Below, piece by piece: positions 34,040 to 43,687 of a stretch of 64,000 nt of DNA (positions are counted from its first letter, which is position 1; each line of letters starts with the position of its first letter). The notes beneath the pieces were generated by a model that did not search any database, was not told the DNA's origin, and was given only the letters and a program-made list of their open reading frames with translations. Both the position numbers and the translations under genes were made by a program. Source of the DNA: Paraburkholderia phenazinium. Its GTDB lineage: Bacteria; Pseudomonadota; Gammaproteobacteria; Burkholderiales; Burkholderiaceae. The stretch covers positions 2,418,001-2,482,000 of the forward strand of contig NZ_FSRM01000001.1 of the NCBI RefSeq assembly GCF_900141745.1. Direction: 5' to 3'.

Positions 34040-36220
34040 ATGCAGAACCTGTCCACTGCCAGCCATCTGGCGTTTGTCCGCGGCTCGACCCGTACCACGT
34101 CGCTTCTCAGCGCCGCGCTGTTGGCGAGCGCCGGCCTTTCGCTTTCCACGCTGTCGACGCCCGGTTGGGCGCAAACCGTCGCCGCGTCGGACGCTGTCAC
34201 GACGCTGCCCGCCGTCACCGTGACCGCCGCGGTCGATCCGGCCACGCAATCCGACAGCGTCAGCGCCGGCGCGCTGGGCACGCGCAAACAGGTGGACACG
34301 CCGTTTTCTACCCACGTCGTGACGAGCGAAGAGGCTGAGGACCTGATGGCAACGACAGCGAACGACCTGTTCGCGTACGATCCGGCCACATCGGTCAGCA
34401 GCAGCAACCGGATCAGCGAAAACTCGATGTTCACCGTGCGCGGTTTGCCGATCGACACGCTCAACGGCATCAAGGTGGACGGCCAGAGCTTTCCTTCCTG
34501 GGACACGGATCTTTCGCTCGAACCGTTCGAACAGGTGCAACTGCTCAAAGGTCTGTCAGGGTTCATGTATGGCTTCGGCTCGCCGGGCGGGATCGTCAAC
34601 TACGTATTGAAGCGGCCGACCGACGAGCCGTATCGCAGCATTTCGGTCGGCTATGAGTCGGCCGGCGTGTTCAGCGAGAAGGTCGATCTGGGCGGCCGCT
34701 TTGGCAACGACGACCGCTTCGGTTACCGCCTGAACCTGGTGAACGAGGACGGCAACACCGCCGAGGCGAATGGTCATGTGCGTCGTCAGGTGGCGTCGCT
34801 CGCGTTCGACTTCCGTATCACCCCGGATCTGACGTGGAGCGCCGACGCGTTCTATCAGAAGCGTAAAACCAACGGCACGCTGTTCGGCCTGATGTTCGGC
34901 TCGGGGCTCGGTATTCCCGACGCCAGCACGATCACGCACGACCTCACGCAGCCGCAGAACTACTACGAGACGGAGATGGCTTCGTTTGGCACGGGCCTCG
35001 ACTATCGTCTCTCCGGGAACTGGCATGCGAGCCTGAAGTACCGCTTCGCCAAGGAGAACCGCACCAACTCCGATAGTCTGCTGTACGTGACCGATGCCGC
35101 CGGTGACTATTCGAACACGCTATATGCGGCGATGACGCGCTACTTCTACCAGAACGTCGATGCGATGGTGCAGGGCCAGTTCGACACCGGCAGCATCAAA
35201 CACGATGTCGTCATCGGTGCGGGCTTCCAGTCGCAGACGAGCGAGTACAGCAACAGCACAGGCTGGAATGAAGGTTACAGCCTCGGCACGGGCAATCTGT
35301 ATAGCAGCAGCTTGCTGACGAATGCCGAGGTCGGGATCGGCGAGGATCTTTACCGGCAGTCGCGCACGAATCAGGCCGCGCTGTATGCAAGCGATACCGT
35401 GCAGTTCACCTCGCGCTTTTCCGCGCTGCTCGGTTTGCGCTACACGCAGTTCCGCGAGAACGTCTACGATCCGAGCAGTGCGGTGTCATCGCAATACAGC
35501 GCCAATCCGGTCACGCCGACTGTCGCGCTGATGTTCAAAAGTGATCCGTACTCCACAATTTATGCGAGCTATGTCGAGTCGCTGGAGCAGGGCGGTTCGT
35601 CGTCGAACACCAACGTCAATTATCCCGCCACGTATGGGCCGTTGCGCAGCAAGCAGTATGAAGTCGGCTTCAAGACAGATCACAAGAAATGGGGCGCCGA
35701 TGTAGCACTGTTCCGTGTCGATCAAGGTTATGACTACACCAACAGCGAGAACGTCTACGTGCAGGACGGCACGAAACGCTACACCGGTGTCGATGCGAGC
35801 GGCTGGCTGGCACTCACGAACGAGTGGCGCGTGCTCGGCGGCGTGATGTGGCTCGACGCAAAGGCGGTGGATATCGACGACCCGAGTATCGAAGGCAAGC
35901 GCGTCTACGGCGCGCCGCGCTTCACGGCGACAGGCCGGATCGAATACAACCCGTCGTATCTGCGCCCGCTCACGCTTGCGTTCGGCGGCAAGTACGTCGG
36001 CAGCATGGCCGTCGACGCAGCCAATACGCAGTTCGTGCCGTCGTACGTCACGTACGACGTGAGCGGCAAGTACGAAACGCGGATCGCCGGCAAGGACGTG
36101 ACGTTCCGCGCGGGGATCAACAACCTGCTCAACCGCCGCTACTGGACCACGGCGTGGGGCTATTACGTTGCGCCGTCCCCGACGCGCACCGCGGTGGCCA
36201 GCGCCACGATGCAGTTCTAG
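34040..36220 (+). CDS. TonB-dependent siderophore-type receptor
   Basis: About 726 residues: an N-terminal signal peptide (hydrophobic stretch, cleavage near GWAQT), a plug domain (about 75-190, TPFSTHVVTSEEAEDLMA to the YGFGSPGGIVNYVLKRP motif), and a 22-strand barrel ending in TMQF with C-terminal Phe. The plug motifs are those of ferric-siderophore receptors. No ribosome site is clear; ATG 34040 gives a better signal peptide than ATG 33995. A Fur box precedes it and a PepSY membrane protein follows, the usual iron-uptake pairing. Confidence 0.92.
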   Translation: MQNLSTASHLAFVRGSTRTTSLLSAALLASAGLSLSTLSTPGWAQTVAASDAVTTLPAVTVTAAVDPATQSDSVSAGALGTRKQVDTPFSTHVVTSEEAEDLMATTANDLFAYDPATSVSSSNRISENSMFTVRGLPIDTLNGIKVDGQSFPSWDTDLSLEPFEQVQLLKGLSGFMYGFGSPGGIVNYVLKRPTDEPYRSISVGYESAGVFSEKVDLGGRFGNDDRFGYRLNLVNEDGNTAEANGHVRRQVASLAFDFRITPDLTWSADAFYQKRKTNGTLFGLMFGSGLGIPDASTITHDLTQPQNYYETEMASFGTGLDYRLSGNWHASLKYRFAKENRTNSDSLLYVTDAAGDYSNTLYAAMTRYFYQNVDAMVQGQFDTGSIKHDVVIGAGFQSQTSEYSNSTGWNEGYSLGTGNLYSSSLLTNAEVGIGEDLYRQSRTNQAALYASDTVQFTSRFSALLGLRYTQFRENVYDPSSAVSSQYSANPVTPTVALMFKSDPYSTIYASYVESLEQGGSSSNTNVNYPATYGPLRSKQYEVGFKTDHKKWGADVALFRVDQGYDYTNSENVYVQDGTKRYTGVDASGWLALTNEWRVLGGVMWLDAKAVDIDDPSIEGKRVYGAPRFTATGRIEYNPSYLRPLTLAFGGKYVGSMAVDAANTQFVPSYVTYDVSGKYETRIAGKDVTFRAGINNLLNRRYWTTAWGYYVAPSPTRTAVASATMQF

Positions 36221-36308
36221 ATGCGGTGGCCGGCGTTTTGCAGTGCGTGGGCATGGTGATGCCCGCGCCATGGCGGCAAGGCGCCCGCATGCATCCGACG
36301 TTACGTCT

Positions 36309-37526
36309 ATGAGACCGATACTTGTTCGCCTGCACCGCTGGTTCGGCATCGGCACCGCGCTGTTCCTGTTCGTCTCCGGTCTTACAGGCGCCGTCATCGC
36401 ATGGAACCAGGAACTCGATGCGGCGTTGAACCCCGGGTTCTTCTACGCGCGCTCCCCGGCGCCTGCCTTGTCGTCGCTTGAACTTGCGAATCGTGTCGAA
36501 GCCGCTGATCCTCGCGTGCATGTGACCTATCTGCCGCTAGGCGTGGTGCCCGGCCGAACGCTGCTGATGCGTGTCGAGGGCCGGCTCGATCCCGCAACGG
36601 GTCAGCCTTATACGCTGGGTTTCAATCAGATCGCGGTGGATCCGGCGACAGGGATCATCCGGGGGCGCCGCGACTGGGGCGCGTTGTCGCTCAGGCGGCT
36701 CAACCTGATGCCGTTCCTTTATCAGTTCCACTACACACTTTATTTACCCATCACCGGTAGCGGGATTGCCATTGGCGTATGGCTGCTGGGGGTCGTCGCC
36801 ATTGTCTGGCTGTTCGATAGCGTGATTGCGTTGGTGCTCGCGTTTCCGAGCCTCAGGACGTGGCGCAAGTCGTTTGCATTTCGCGTGCGCCGCGGCGGCT
36901 ATGCGCTGGTGTTTGACCTGCATCGCTCAGGTGGGGTATGGGTGTGGGGTCTGCTGGGCGTGATTGCGGTGACGTCGATTTCGATGAATCTCGAACGGCC
37001 CGTCATGCGTCCGGTGGTGTCGATTTTTTCCAGACTAACACCCGGACCGGAAACCAATCCCGAACTGCTAGCGCCGCATCCGGCCAGCGCGAAGCCCCTG
37101 AGTCGCGAGCGTATTGTCGAACTGGCGAGCGCTACCGGACACCGGATGAAGCTGAATGCCGAACCCGGTGCGACGTTTGAGATTGCTTCGCTCAACCTGT
37201 ACGGGGTGGGCTATTTTAAACCCGGCGGTGATTATGCGGACGGCAGTCCCGGCAATGCCTGGCTCTACTGGGACGCGAGGACTGGACATGAAGTCGGGGG
37301 GGCGGTGCCGGGTCGTGGAACCGCTGGCGATACCTTTATGCAGGCGCAGTTCTCACTGCATTCGGGGCGCATCTTTGGACTACCGGGACGCATTCTGGTC
37401 AGCTTCATGGGTGTGATGGTGGCGTTGCTGAGTGCGACCGGCCTTGTTATCTGGTTCAAGAAGCTCATGGCTCGCCGCAGTGCTGCGCAGCGGGTGAAGA
37501 CGGTCAGGCCGGCGGTGCTGCGATAG
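36309..37526 (+). CDS. PepSY-associated transmembrane protein (iron-uptake linked)
   Basis: 405 residues with four predicted membrane helices and large periplasmic PepSY-like regions. The N-terminus MRPILVRLHRWFGIGTALFLFVSGLTGAV is typical of PepSY_TM proteins, as are LHRSGGVWVWGLLGVIAVT and FSLHSGRIFGLPGRILVSFMG near the last helices. Conserved His residues in these helices suggest haem/flavin-type electron transfer. Such proteins follow TonB siderophore receptors and are proposed to reduce ferric siderophores. The start is placed at 36309; no strong ribosome site is visible. It ends convergent with a LysR gene. Confidence 0.87.
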   Translation: MRPILVRLHRWFGIGTALFLFVSGLTGAVIAWNQELDAALNPGFFYARSPAPALSSLELANRVEAADPRVHVTYLPLGVVPGRTLLMRVEGRLDPATGQPYTLGFNQIAVDPATGIIRGRRDWGALSLRRLNLMPFLYQFHYTLYLPITGSGIAIGVWLLGVVAIVWLFDSVIALVLAFPSLRTWRKSFAFRVRRGGYALVFDLHRSGGVWVWGLLGVIAVTSISMNLERPVMRPVVSIFSRLTPGPETNPELLAPHPASAKPLSRERIVELASATGHRMKLNAEPGATFEIASLNLYGVGYFKPGGDYADGSPGNAWLYWDARTGHEVGGAVPGRGTAGDTFMQAQFSLHSGRIFGLPGRILVSFMGVMVALLSATGLVIWFKKLMARRSAAQRVKTVRPAVLR

Positions 37527-37588
37527 CGCGTTTGGAAGGATCGCTTTAGTCGTGTGCAGTGTGCGCGGTTGCGCCGTGCTTTGCTGCT

Positions 37589-38467
37589 TCAAGCCCGGTA
37601 CTTCACGGTCGCGCGCACGAATTCAATGAAGCGCGTCATTACCGGATCATCCCGTTCCGCCGACCACGCGAGGCCAACCTGCCATTGTGCTGCCGTGCCG
37701 CGTAGTGGCAGCACACGCGCATCGCGCAGCAGGTATTGCGTGCGTGAGGGTAGAAACGCCGCGCCGACTCCCGCCGCGACCGCAGCAAGAACGGTCTGGA
37801 TATCGTCAGCCTGCTGGGTCACTCGCGGCACGAAGCCATGCTCGCTGCACCAGCGGTCAATCTGCGCCGCGAGTCCCGGGCCACGGCCGCGCGCAAGGCC
37901 GATAAACCCCTGCTCATTCAATTCGTCGAGATTGGCCGGGATGCGTTTCCAGCGCGCGTGTTGCGGCACCGCTAGCGCGAGCGCTTCGTCCAGCACCGGA
38001 AAGGCGTCGAGGCCGCTGTCTGCCGGCAAACGCAGGAAGCCGACGTCCAGCTTGCCGGCAAGCAGCCGTCTGCCTTGCTCCGCGGACGACAGGTCGTTCA
38101 ACGTGACGTTGACCTTCGGATACTGCCGGCGGAATTCGGCAATCAGTTGCGGTGCGAGCGTCAGGGTCGAGAGTCCGAGGCCGACTCGCAAATAACCGCG
38201 CGTGCCGCTGCTCGATTCGCGCGCCCGGGCGAGAACCTCGTCGGCATCGCGCACGAGCGACTGAGCGTCGGGTAGAAATCCGGCGCCGAAAGTGGTGAGT
38301 TCGGCGCCGTGCCGGCCGCGCTCGAAAAGCCGTGCGCCAAGGCTGTCTTCCAGCGCGACGATCTGTTTGCTAAGCGCCGGTTGACTCACGCACAGGACCT
38401 CCGCGGCGTGGCCGAAGTGGCGCAGTTCGGCCACGGTGAGAAAGGCGCGCAGCAGTTTCAGTTCCAT
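37589..38467 (-). CDS. LysR-family transcriptional regulator
   Basis: 292 residues with the N-terminal HTH (MELKLLRAFLTVAELRHFGHAAEVLCVSQPALSKQI pattern) and an effector domain (about 90-290). It is divergent from the nitrilase-like gene with an 93-bp AT-rich interval containing its start and the likely shared control region, the classical LysR layout. It ends convergent with the PepSY gene. The effector is unknown. Confidence 0.92.
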   Translation of the reverse strand: MELKLLRAFLTVAELRHFGHAAEVLCVSQPALSKQIVALEDSLGARLFERGRHGAELTTFGAGFLPDAQSLVRDADEVLARARESSSGTRGYLRVGLGLSTLTLAPQLIAEFRRQYPKVNVTLNDLSSAEQGRRLLAGKLDVGFLRLPADSGLDAFPVLDEALALAVPQHARWKRIPANLDELNEQGFIGLARGRGPGLAAQIDRWCSEHGFVPRVTQQADDIQTVLAAVAAGVGAAFLPSRTQYLLRDARVLPLRGTAAQWQVGLAWSAERDDPVMTRFIEFVRATVKYRA

Positions 38468-38560
38468 TCTTTAAAGTAATCGAACATATCAGAATATTCA
38501 TTTTACTTATCGAATGCCCGGCGGTCCAATGGAACCGTTCTGTCTTTTCAGGTCGTGGCG

Positions 38561-39670
38561 ATGTCATCCTCGTCTAGTCCCATGCTGCGCGTTGCATCGA
38601 TTCCATTGCGGTCCCGTCGCGGAGAGCCTGCGCAGAACGTCGCGCGGATCGCTGCGTGGCTGGCGCTTGCGGCTCGTGACAAGGTTGACCTCGCCGTGTT
38701 TCCGGAGGCCTGTCTTGTGGGCTATGGCAGCCTCGCGAAGTTGCATCGCGATGAACTCGAAGCACTCGCTGAACCGCTCGACGGGCCAATGATGGGCTCA
38801 GTGGCAGATGCCGTCGAGCGCACAGGGGTGGCTGCTGGCGTGGGCTTCATCGAGCGCTCACAGGATGGCCGTCTGTTCAATAGTTATGCGGTGTGCCTGC
38901 CCGGTGGCGTCCGTCATTGCCACCGTAAGCTGCATGCATACGAACATCGACGCATTGTGAGCGGAGATCGTTTCACCGTCTTCGATACGGCGTGGGGTGT
39001 TCGCGTCGGAGTCCTGATTGGTGGCGATGCTTATCTGATCGAGAACGTGCGCATGACCGCACTGATGGGCGCTACGCTGCTCGTTGCTCCACACCGGAGT
39101 TACTCAGCGCAGCGCGGAGGGGGACGCGTCCTGCAGCCTGTGTCGGCGGAACAATGGCGGCATCGCGGGGCGCAGGCGGGTGCAGCGAGGGCCGCGGGCA
39201 GCGCGATTGGTGATCGGACCGCAAGCGCTACGATTACTGATGACGTTGCAGGTGAGGCAGGTATGCGGGCACGGCGCGACGCGGAGGATTGGTTACGTGC
39301 GTGGCTGCCCGCGCGGGCAGCGGATAACGGCATCTTCGCCGTCTTCTGCGATGGGCTTGAGCTTGGTAACAACGAGTTCACGCCCGGAGCTGGGATGATC
39401 GTCGATCCCTGCGGCCGCATTCTGACCGAGAGCGTCTGCGTAAGCGACGCCTGCATTAACGACACCTCGGCGGAGGGCATCATCGTCGCGGCTAACGTTG
39501 ATCCAGGCCTGATTGCCACGAGCGCAGGGCAGCAATGGCTACGGGCGCGCCGGCCAGATCTTTATGCGTCTTTGGGGCGAACGGATCGTGACACAACCGT
39601 TTTCGAATCGCGCGGAATGACCTCACGTGGCTCAATTGCGGTGAGCTTTGCACAGGTAAGCCGTCGGTAA
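38561..39670 (+). CDS. Nitrilase-superfamily protein lacking the catalytic cysteine
   Basis: 369 residues of the carbon-nitrogen hydrolase fold. The catalytic Glu is present (FPEACLVGY, Glu49), and so is the Lys (HRKLHAYE, Lys123). The third residue is not: where active members read LICYD, this protein reads LIGGD, with Gly154 in place of Cys (codon GGT at 39020-39022). The surrounding IENVRMTALMGATLLVAPH block is otherwise conserved. It may be a pseudoenzyme or a decaying gene. ATG 38561 has AGG eight bases upstream; GTG 38555 is an alternative. A divergent LysR probably controls it. Confidence 0.82.
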   Translation: MSSSSSPMLRVASIPLRSRRGEPAQNVARIAAWLALAARDKVDLAVFPEACLVGYGSLAKLHRDELEALAEPLDGPMMGSVADAVERTGVAAGVGFIERSQDGRLFNSYAVCLPGGVRHCHRKLHAYEHRRIVSGDRFTVFDTAWGVRVGVLIGGDAYLIENVRMTALMGATLLVAPHRSYSAQRGGGRVLQPVSAEQWRHRGAQAGAARAAGSAIGDRTASATITDDVAGEAGMRARRDAEDWLRAWLPARAADNGIFAVFCDGLELGNNEFTPGAGMIVDPCGRILTESVCVSDACINDTSAEGIIVAANVDPGLIATSAGQQWLRARRPDLYASLGRTDRDTTVFESRGMTSRGSIAVSFAQVSRR

Positions 39671-39836
39671 GACACTGGCCATGCCCAAATGAATCCTATG
39701 TGATACCCGCGTCACCGCAAGGAGTCCGTATCACCGCAACCGGATAGCTGCCAGCCCCGGACGGTTTGCATCCGCTCGACAGCAAGCGCTGAATGCACCA
39801 CTATGTCAGCCTCGTTCCTCCAGCAGCAACATACCC

Positions 39837-40499
39837 ATGGCACTGAAAGCAGTCTTTTTCGATGTCGGCGAGACCTTGGTCGACGAGACCCGCGATTGGG
39901 GCGAATGGGCCGACTACCTTGGCGTCACCCGTCTGACATTGTTCGCGGCCTTGGGCGCCGTGATCAATCGCGGACAGCATCACCGCGAGGTCTTTCAACT
40001 GATTCGTCCGGGCTGCGATTTCGCCACGCTGAAAGCGCAGCGTCAGGCAGAGGGACGAGCCTACGCACTTCAGGCGGTTGATCTGTATCCAGACGCCGTG
40101 CCTTGTCTAAGAGAGCTGCAGGCTCGGGGGATGCGAGTGGGCATTGCGGGGAATCAGCCGGCTGCCATCGAAGACGCGCTAGCTTCGCTTGGTGTGCCTG
40201 CCGATATCGTGGCATCGTCGCAGACGTGGGGCGTCGAGAAGCCGTCACAAGCGTTTTTCGACAAAATCATCGAGGCGGCCGAAGGCATGGCATCGCACGA
40301 AATCGCCTACGTCGGCGACCGGTTGGACAACGACGTCATTCCCGCGGCACGCGCCGGGATGGTAGGTATCTTCCTGCGGCGCGGACCGTGGGCGGTGATT
40401 CAATCGTCCGCGCAGGCTGACCTCAACATCGGGCACACCATTTCCAGCTTGAGCGAATTGCCGGACCTGCTCGCGCGGCTCCAGGAGCATGTGCCCTGA
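39837..40499 (+). CDS. HAD-superfamily hydrolase
   Basis: 220 residues with HAD motif I FFDVGETLVDE (a Gly-Glu variant of DxDGTL), motif II around GIAGNQ, motif III Lys in GVEKPSQAFF, and motif IV YVGDRLDNDV. This is a phosphatase or dehalogenase-type enzyme with a C1 cap. The nucleophile Asp is the first of the motif; the usual second Asp of phosphatases is replaced by Gly, as in several HAD subgroups. The substrate is unknown. It stands alone between the nitrilase-like gene and a lipoprotein gene. Confidence 0.87.
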   Translation: MALKAVFFDVGETLVDETRDWGEWADYLGVTRLTLFAALGAVINRGQHHREVFQLIRPGCDFATLKAQRQAEGRAYALQAVDLYPDAVPCLRELQARGMRVGIAGNQPAAIEDALASLGVPADIVASSQTWGVEKPSQAFFDKIIEAAEGMASHEIAYVGDRLDNDVIPAARAGMVGIFLRRGPWAVIQSSAQADLNIGHTISSLSELPDLLARLQEHVP

Positions 40500-40575
40500 G
40501 GCATCCTCAAAAACTGCGGCCGGGTCCCGCACTTGTCTATAATCTTCGTCGACTTCGACTCGGGACATCCAACCA

Positions 40576-41037
40576 GTGAAAACGACCATTGCCGTCGCCC
40601 TCCTTGCACTCGCCTTGACGGGCTGCGGGTCCGCCGCCGACAAAGAAGCGGCGCGCGACAACGACTTCGCCCATTCGGAACGCCGGCTCGATGCGGCACA
40701 GACCAACGCCACCATAAACTGTCGCGATCAGGCGCAATGCGATCAGGCCTGGCAACTGACGAAGAACTACGTAACGCAGCATTCGGAAGAGCCGGTGATC
40801 CGTGCGGATGCCACCTCGATCGAGTCCGACGTGCCGGGCAGTTCGGGTCACGCGGTCTATTCGGCCGCCCGCGTGGCGAAGGGGAGCGGCGCGACGATTA
40901 CCTTGTATGCGCAATGCCGCGGCATGTACGGCCCAGAGCATGCGATGGGCTCGGAGTACGACGAATGCGTCAAGAAGATCACGACGACCCAGAACGGTTT
41001 CGCGTTGTACCTCGAGCAACATACGTCGGCTAACTGA
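40576..41037 (+). CDS. Small outer-membrane-type lipoprotein
   Basis: 153 residues starting at a GTG. A lipoprotein signal peptide ends in the lipobox LTGC (Cys17). The mature part is hydrophilic with six further cysteine-containing or charged segments (NCRDQAQCDQAW, AQCRGMYGP, YDECVKK), suggesting disulfides in the periplasm. I do not recognise a named family. Neighbours are a HAD gene and the convergent serC-like gene, which give no functional clue. Confidence 0.78.
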   Translation: MKTTIAVALLALALTGCGSAADKEAARDNDFAHSERRLDAAQTNATINCRDQAQCDQAWQLTKNYVTQHSEEPVIRADATSIESDVPGSSGHAVYSAARVAKGSGATITLYAQCRGMYGPEHAMGSEYDECVKKITTTQNGFALYLEQHTSAN

Positions 41038-41101
41038 CAGCTGAACGAAGGTTACGGGTTGTCGGCATTCCAGAATGGCTGTCGGCAACCCGCTTCACCG
41101 C

Positions 41102-42193
41102 CTAACCTTCGCGGCGGCGAAACTCGCCGAGCCATTCCGACAACGCGGTGACCGCGTCGAGCGACACGGCGTTGTAGAGCGACGCGCGCAGGCCGCCGAT
41201 CGAGCGGTGACCTTCGAGACCGTGAAAACCTTCCCGTCGCGCCGCTTCGAGGAAGTGGGCCTCCAGCTCCGGCGTGGGCAGGCGGAACGCCACATTCATC
41301 GTCGAACGGCAGGACCGTTCTCCATGCACGCGATAGAACCCAGGCTCCGCGTCGAGCGCACCGTACAGCGCGTCCGCTTTGGCGCGGTTGATCGCGGCCA
41401 TCGCCTCCACGCCGCCGACTTCGTCGCGCAGCCAGCGCGTCACCAGCATCAGCACGTAGATCGCGAAGACGGGCGGCGTGTTGTAGACCGAACGCGCTGC
41501 GATATGCGTGCGGTAGTCGAGCAGGGTGGGCAAGCCAGTAATCGCACGCTGGGCGAATTCGTCGCGCAGGATCACCACCGTCACGCCAGCCGGCCCGAGG
41601 TTCTTCTGCGCGTGCGCATAGATCATCGCGTAGCGCTCGATGTCTATCGGCGCGGCCAGCAGGTTGGATGACATGTCGCACACCAGCGGCACTTCAGGCA
41701 AGCCTGGCGCGCGGGTGAATTCGAGGCCTTCGACGGTCTCGTTGGACACGTAATGGAGGTAGGCCGCGTCTTGCGAGAGCTGCAGTTCTTCGGCCGCAGG
41801 CAGGCGCCGATAACCGTCGGCGCGGCCATCCCACAACACGCGCGTATCGCCCTCGAGCCGTGCTTCGACCGGCGCCTTCGCGCTCCAGTAACCGGACACG
41901 ATGTACTCGGCATGGCGGCCGCTTGCGCGCAGGAAATTCATCGGCAACATCGAGAATTGCAGGCTGCTGCCGCCTTGCATGAACAGCACGTGATAGTGCG
42001 CCGGGATGCCGAGCAGCGCGCGCAGATTGCGCTCGGCTTCGTCGAGCACGCCGCGAAACCATTCCGAGCGGTGACTCATGCCGAGTACCGAGAGACCGGT
42101 CTCCGGCAGCGCCTCGATGGCATCGCGCGTCTCGCGCAGGACTGAGGCCGGCAGGGCGCCTGGCCCCCCGGAAAAATTCATTGCGTTATTCAT
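41102..42193 (-). CDS. serC: Phosphoserine aminotransferase (SerC-like, probable second copy)
   Basis: A 363-residue class V PLP aminotransferase. SerC hallmarks are present: MNFSGGPGALP, SHR (41-42) and Trp103 for phosphate and PLP contacts, the Schiff-base Lys197 in AHAQKNLGPAG, NTPPVFAIY, and GHRSIGGLRAS near the end. It should convert 3-phosphohydroxypyruvate to phosphoserine. Its ATG directly abuts the TGA of the upstream TPR-ATP-grasp gene. Burkholderia normally carry serC in a gyrA-serC-pheA group elsewhere, so this is likely a paralogue recruited to another pathway. That last point is inference. Confidence 0.9.
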   Translation of the reverse strand: MNNAMNFSGGPGALPASVLRETRDAIEALPETGLSVLGMSHRSEWFRGVLDEAERNLRALLGIPAHYHVLFMQGGSSLQFSMLPMNFLRASGRHAEYIVSGYWSAKAPVEARLEGDTRVLWDGRADGYRRLPAAEELQLSQDAAYLHYVSNETVEGLEFTRAPGLPEVPLVCDMSSNLLAAPIDIERYAMIYAHAQKNLGPAGVTVVILRDEFAQRAITGLPTLLDYRTHIAARSVYNTPPVFAIYVLMLVTRWLRDEVGGVEAMAAINRAKADALYGALDAEPGFYRVHGERSCRSTMNVAFRLPTPELEAHFLEAARREGFHGLEGHRSIGGLRASLYNAVSLDAVTALSEWLGEFRRREG

Positions 42194-43570
42194 TCAGGCC
42201 GCCGTGCGACGCTTCATCAACCGCTCGAATGCGTCGACGATATGTTGGACAAAGGGATTCTTGTGGGCCAATGCGCCCGTGCCGCGCTCATAGTGGGCAA
42301 GCATTGTAGCGTTGGCCTCGAAGACGAACACCTGGCCGCCGGGCAGCAAGGTGAAGTCGATGCCGCCGTAGTCGAGATCGAGCCGGCGGCCGATCTCCGT
42401 AATCGCTTGTAGCGCGCGTTGGCCCAATGCGGCGGTGGGATCCTGCAGGAAGCGTCGTTCTTCGTCGAGCTTCCACGCGTGGCCTTCCATGTCTGCGGAG
42501 AAGTAGTGGACCATCCAGTTCGGTGAGATCGCCAGATGATACGGGAACGGTTCGCGATCGACGAAGATCATCCGGTATTTGCGATAGTAGCCGTCGGCCG
42601 AGCGGGTGTCGCGAAACGCGGTCAGATATTGCGGGCCCTGGCTCTCGTGAAGCCGCGCTTGCAGTGCCGCGAGATCGTTGCAGCGGACCAGACCTTCGCC
42701 GCCATGCGTGGCGGTGGGCCGGACCAACACCGGCAGTGCGATGCCTTGATCTGCGAGCAGGCCGGCGAGTGCGACGTCCGAACATGGCGCGGTGTCGATA
42801 CGCGCGCACGCTGCCATCTGCACGTCGGTCAGACCGCCCAGCAAGGTCGGGGTTCGGTTGCGAGCGGTTCGCTCGATCGCCGCGGGCGGATTGAGCAGAG
42901 GCTGGGCGACGCGAGACGTGAAGCGCTCGAGCCGCGCAGCGAGCGGTGCTGCGATATCCGCTTCGCCGATGGCATTGAACACGAGATCGAACGGCGGCAG
43001 CTGTTTGTCCTCCGGGTCGGCGGCGTAGTCGATGGCGTACTTGATCCGGCAGTTGACCGCGCCCGGCAGCAAGCCCTCGAACGGCACGTTGCCCGAGGCG
43101 CGCGCGGAGCAGAGCACCAGTACCCGGCGCACCTGACCGGGCGCTTCTTCCACGAAGACGCGCTGGATCCGATAGGCGCGTTCGCGATACGCGTCGGCCT
43201 CGGCCGTGTGTCCAGCCGAAGCGTGGATTGCGGCGAGATTCTGGCAGGCAACCGCGACGTTCGGGTCGAGCGTCAGGACAAGCTGGTACCAGGCTGCTGC
43301 GATCTCCAGATCGCCCTTCATGAAGTAACCGGTGGCGACGTCGCACAGATTCGCTGCGCTCGCCTCGGCAGAACCGCTCGCGTAGACATCCAGCGTGTGG
43401 GCGGCGATCAGATGGGCGACGGCGCCGAGCTCGTCGCCGGCTGCGCGCCTGGCGTCGGCGAGGGCGCGATGCGAAGCGGGATCGAGCGGGAAAGCAGGTG
43501 CCGGATCTGGGAGTAGTGCACCTGCATGGGGACCAGGGTGGCCGTCTGAATGTTCTGGATCTCGGGTCAT
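42194..43570 (-). CDS. TPR-ATP-grasp fusion protein
   Basis: 458 residues. Residues about 35-140 are TPR-like helices (ADARRAAGDELGAVAHLIAA; GYFMKGDLEIAAAWYQLVLTLDP). A linker domain follows (about 148-240), then a RimK/D-Ala-ligase-like ATP-grasp domain (about 240-450): LPVLVRPTATHGGEGLV for ATP phosphate binding, YRKYRMIFVDREPFPYHLAIS, and the metal ligands Asp405, Glu418 and Asn420 in GGIDF and FVFEANATM. ATP-grasp ligases join a carboxylate to an amine or thiol. The partner is unknown. It abuts serC-like and follows a mini-lipoprotein gene. Confidence 0.85.
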   Translation of the reverse strand: MTRDPEHSDGHPGPHAGALLPDPAPAFPLDPASHRALADARRAAGDELGAVAHLIAAHTLDVYASGSAEASAANLCDVATGYFMKGDLEIAAAWYQLVLTLDPNVAVACQNLAAIHASAGHTAEADAYRERAYRIQRVFVEEAPGQVRRVLVLCSARASGNVPFEGLLPGAVNCRIKYAIDYAADPEDKQLPPFDLVFNAIGEADIAAPLAARLERFTSRVAQPLLNPPAAIERTARNRTPTLLGGLTDVQMAACARIDTAPCSDVALAGLLADQGIALPVLVRPTATHGGEGLVRCNDLAALQARLHESQGPQYLTAFRDTRSADGYYRKYRMIFVDREPFPYHLAISPNWMVHYFSADMEGHAWKLDEERRFLQDPTAALGQRALQAITEIGRRLDLDYGGIDFTLLPGGQVFVFEANATMLAHYERGTGALAHKNPFVQHIVDAFERLMKRRTAA

Positions 43571-43687
43571 ATTCCTGCGAAATGAGCGTCGTGGCGATGC
43601 GCCACTGCGCGTCCGAAGGATAGTGGGCGCGCGAGTGATCCAGATTACAGCCGTTCGCGCGCTCGTTACAGAAATTTACGCAGACGA

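Noticed and set aside
33366..34223. 285-codon frame running from the OmpW gene into the TonB receptor
   Set aside because: Out-of-frame reading of two real genes; Arg-rich with no start signal.
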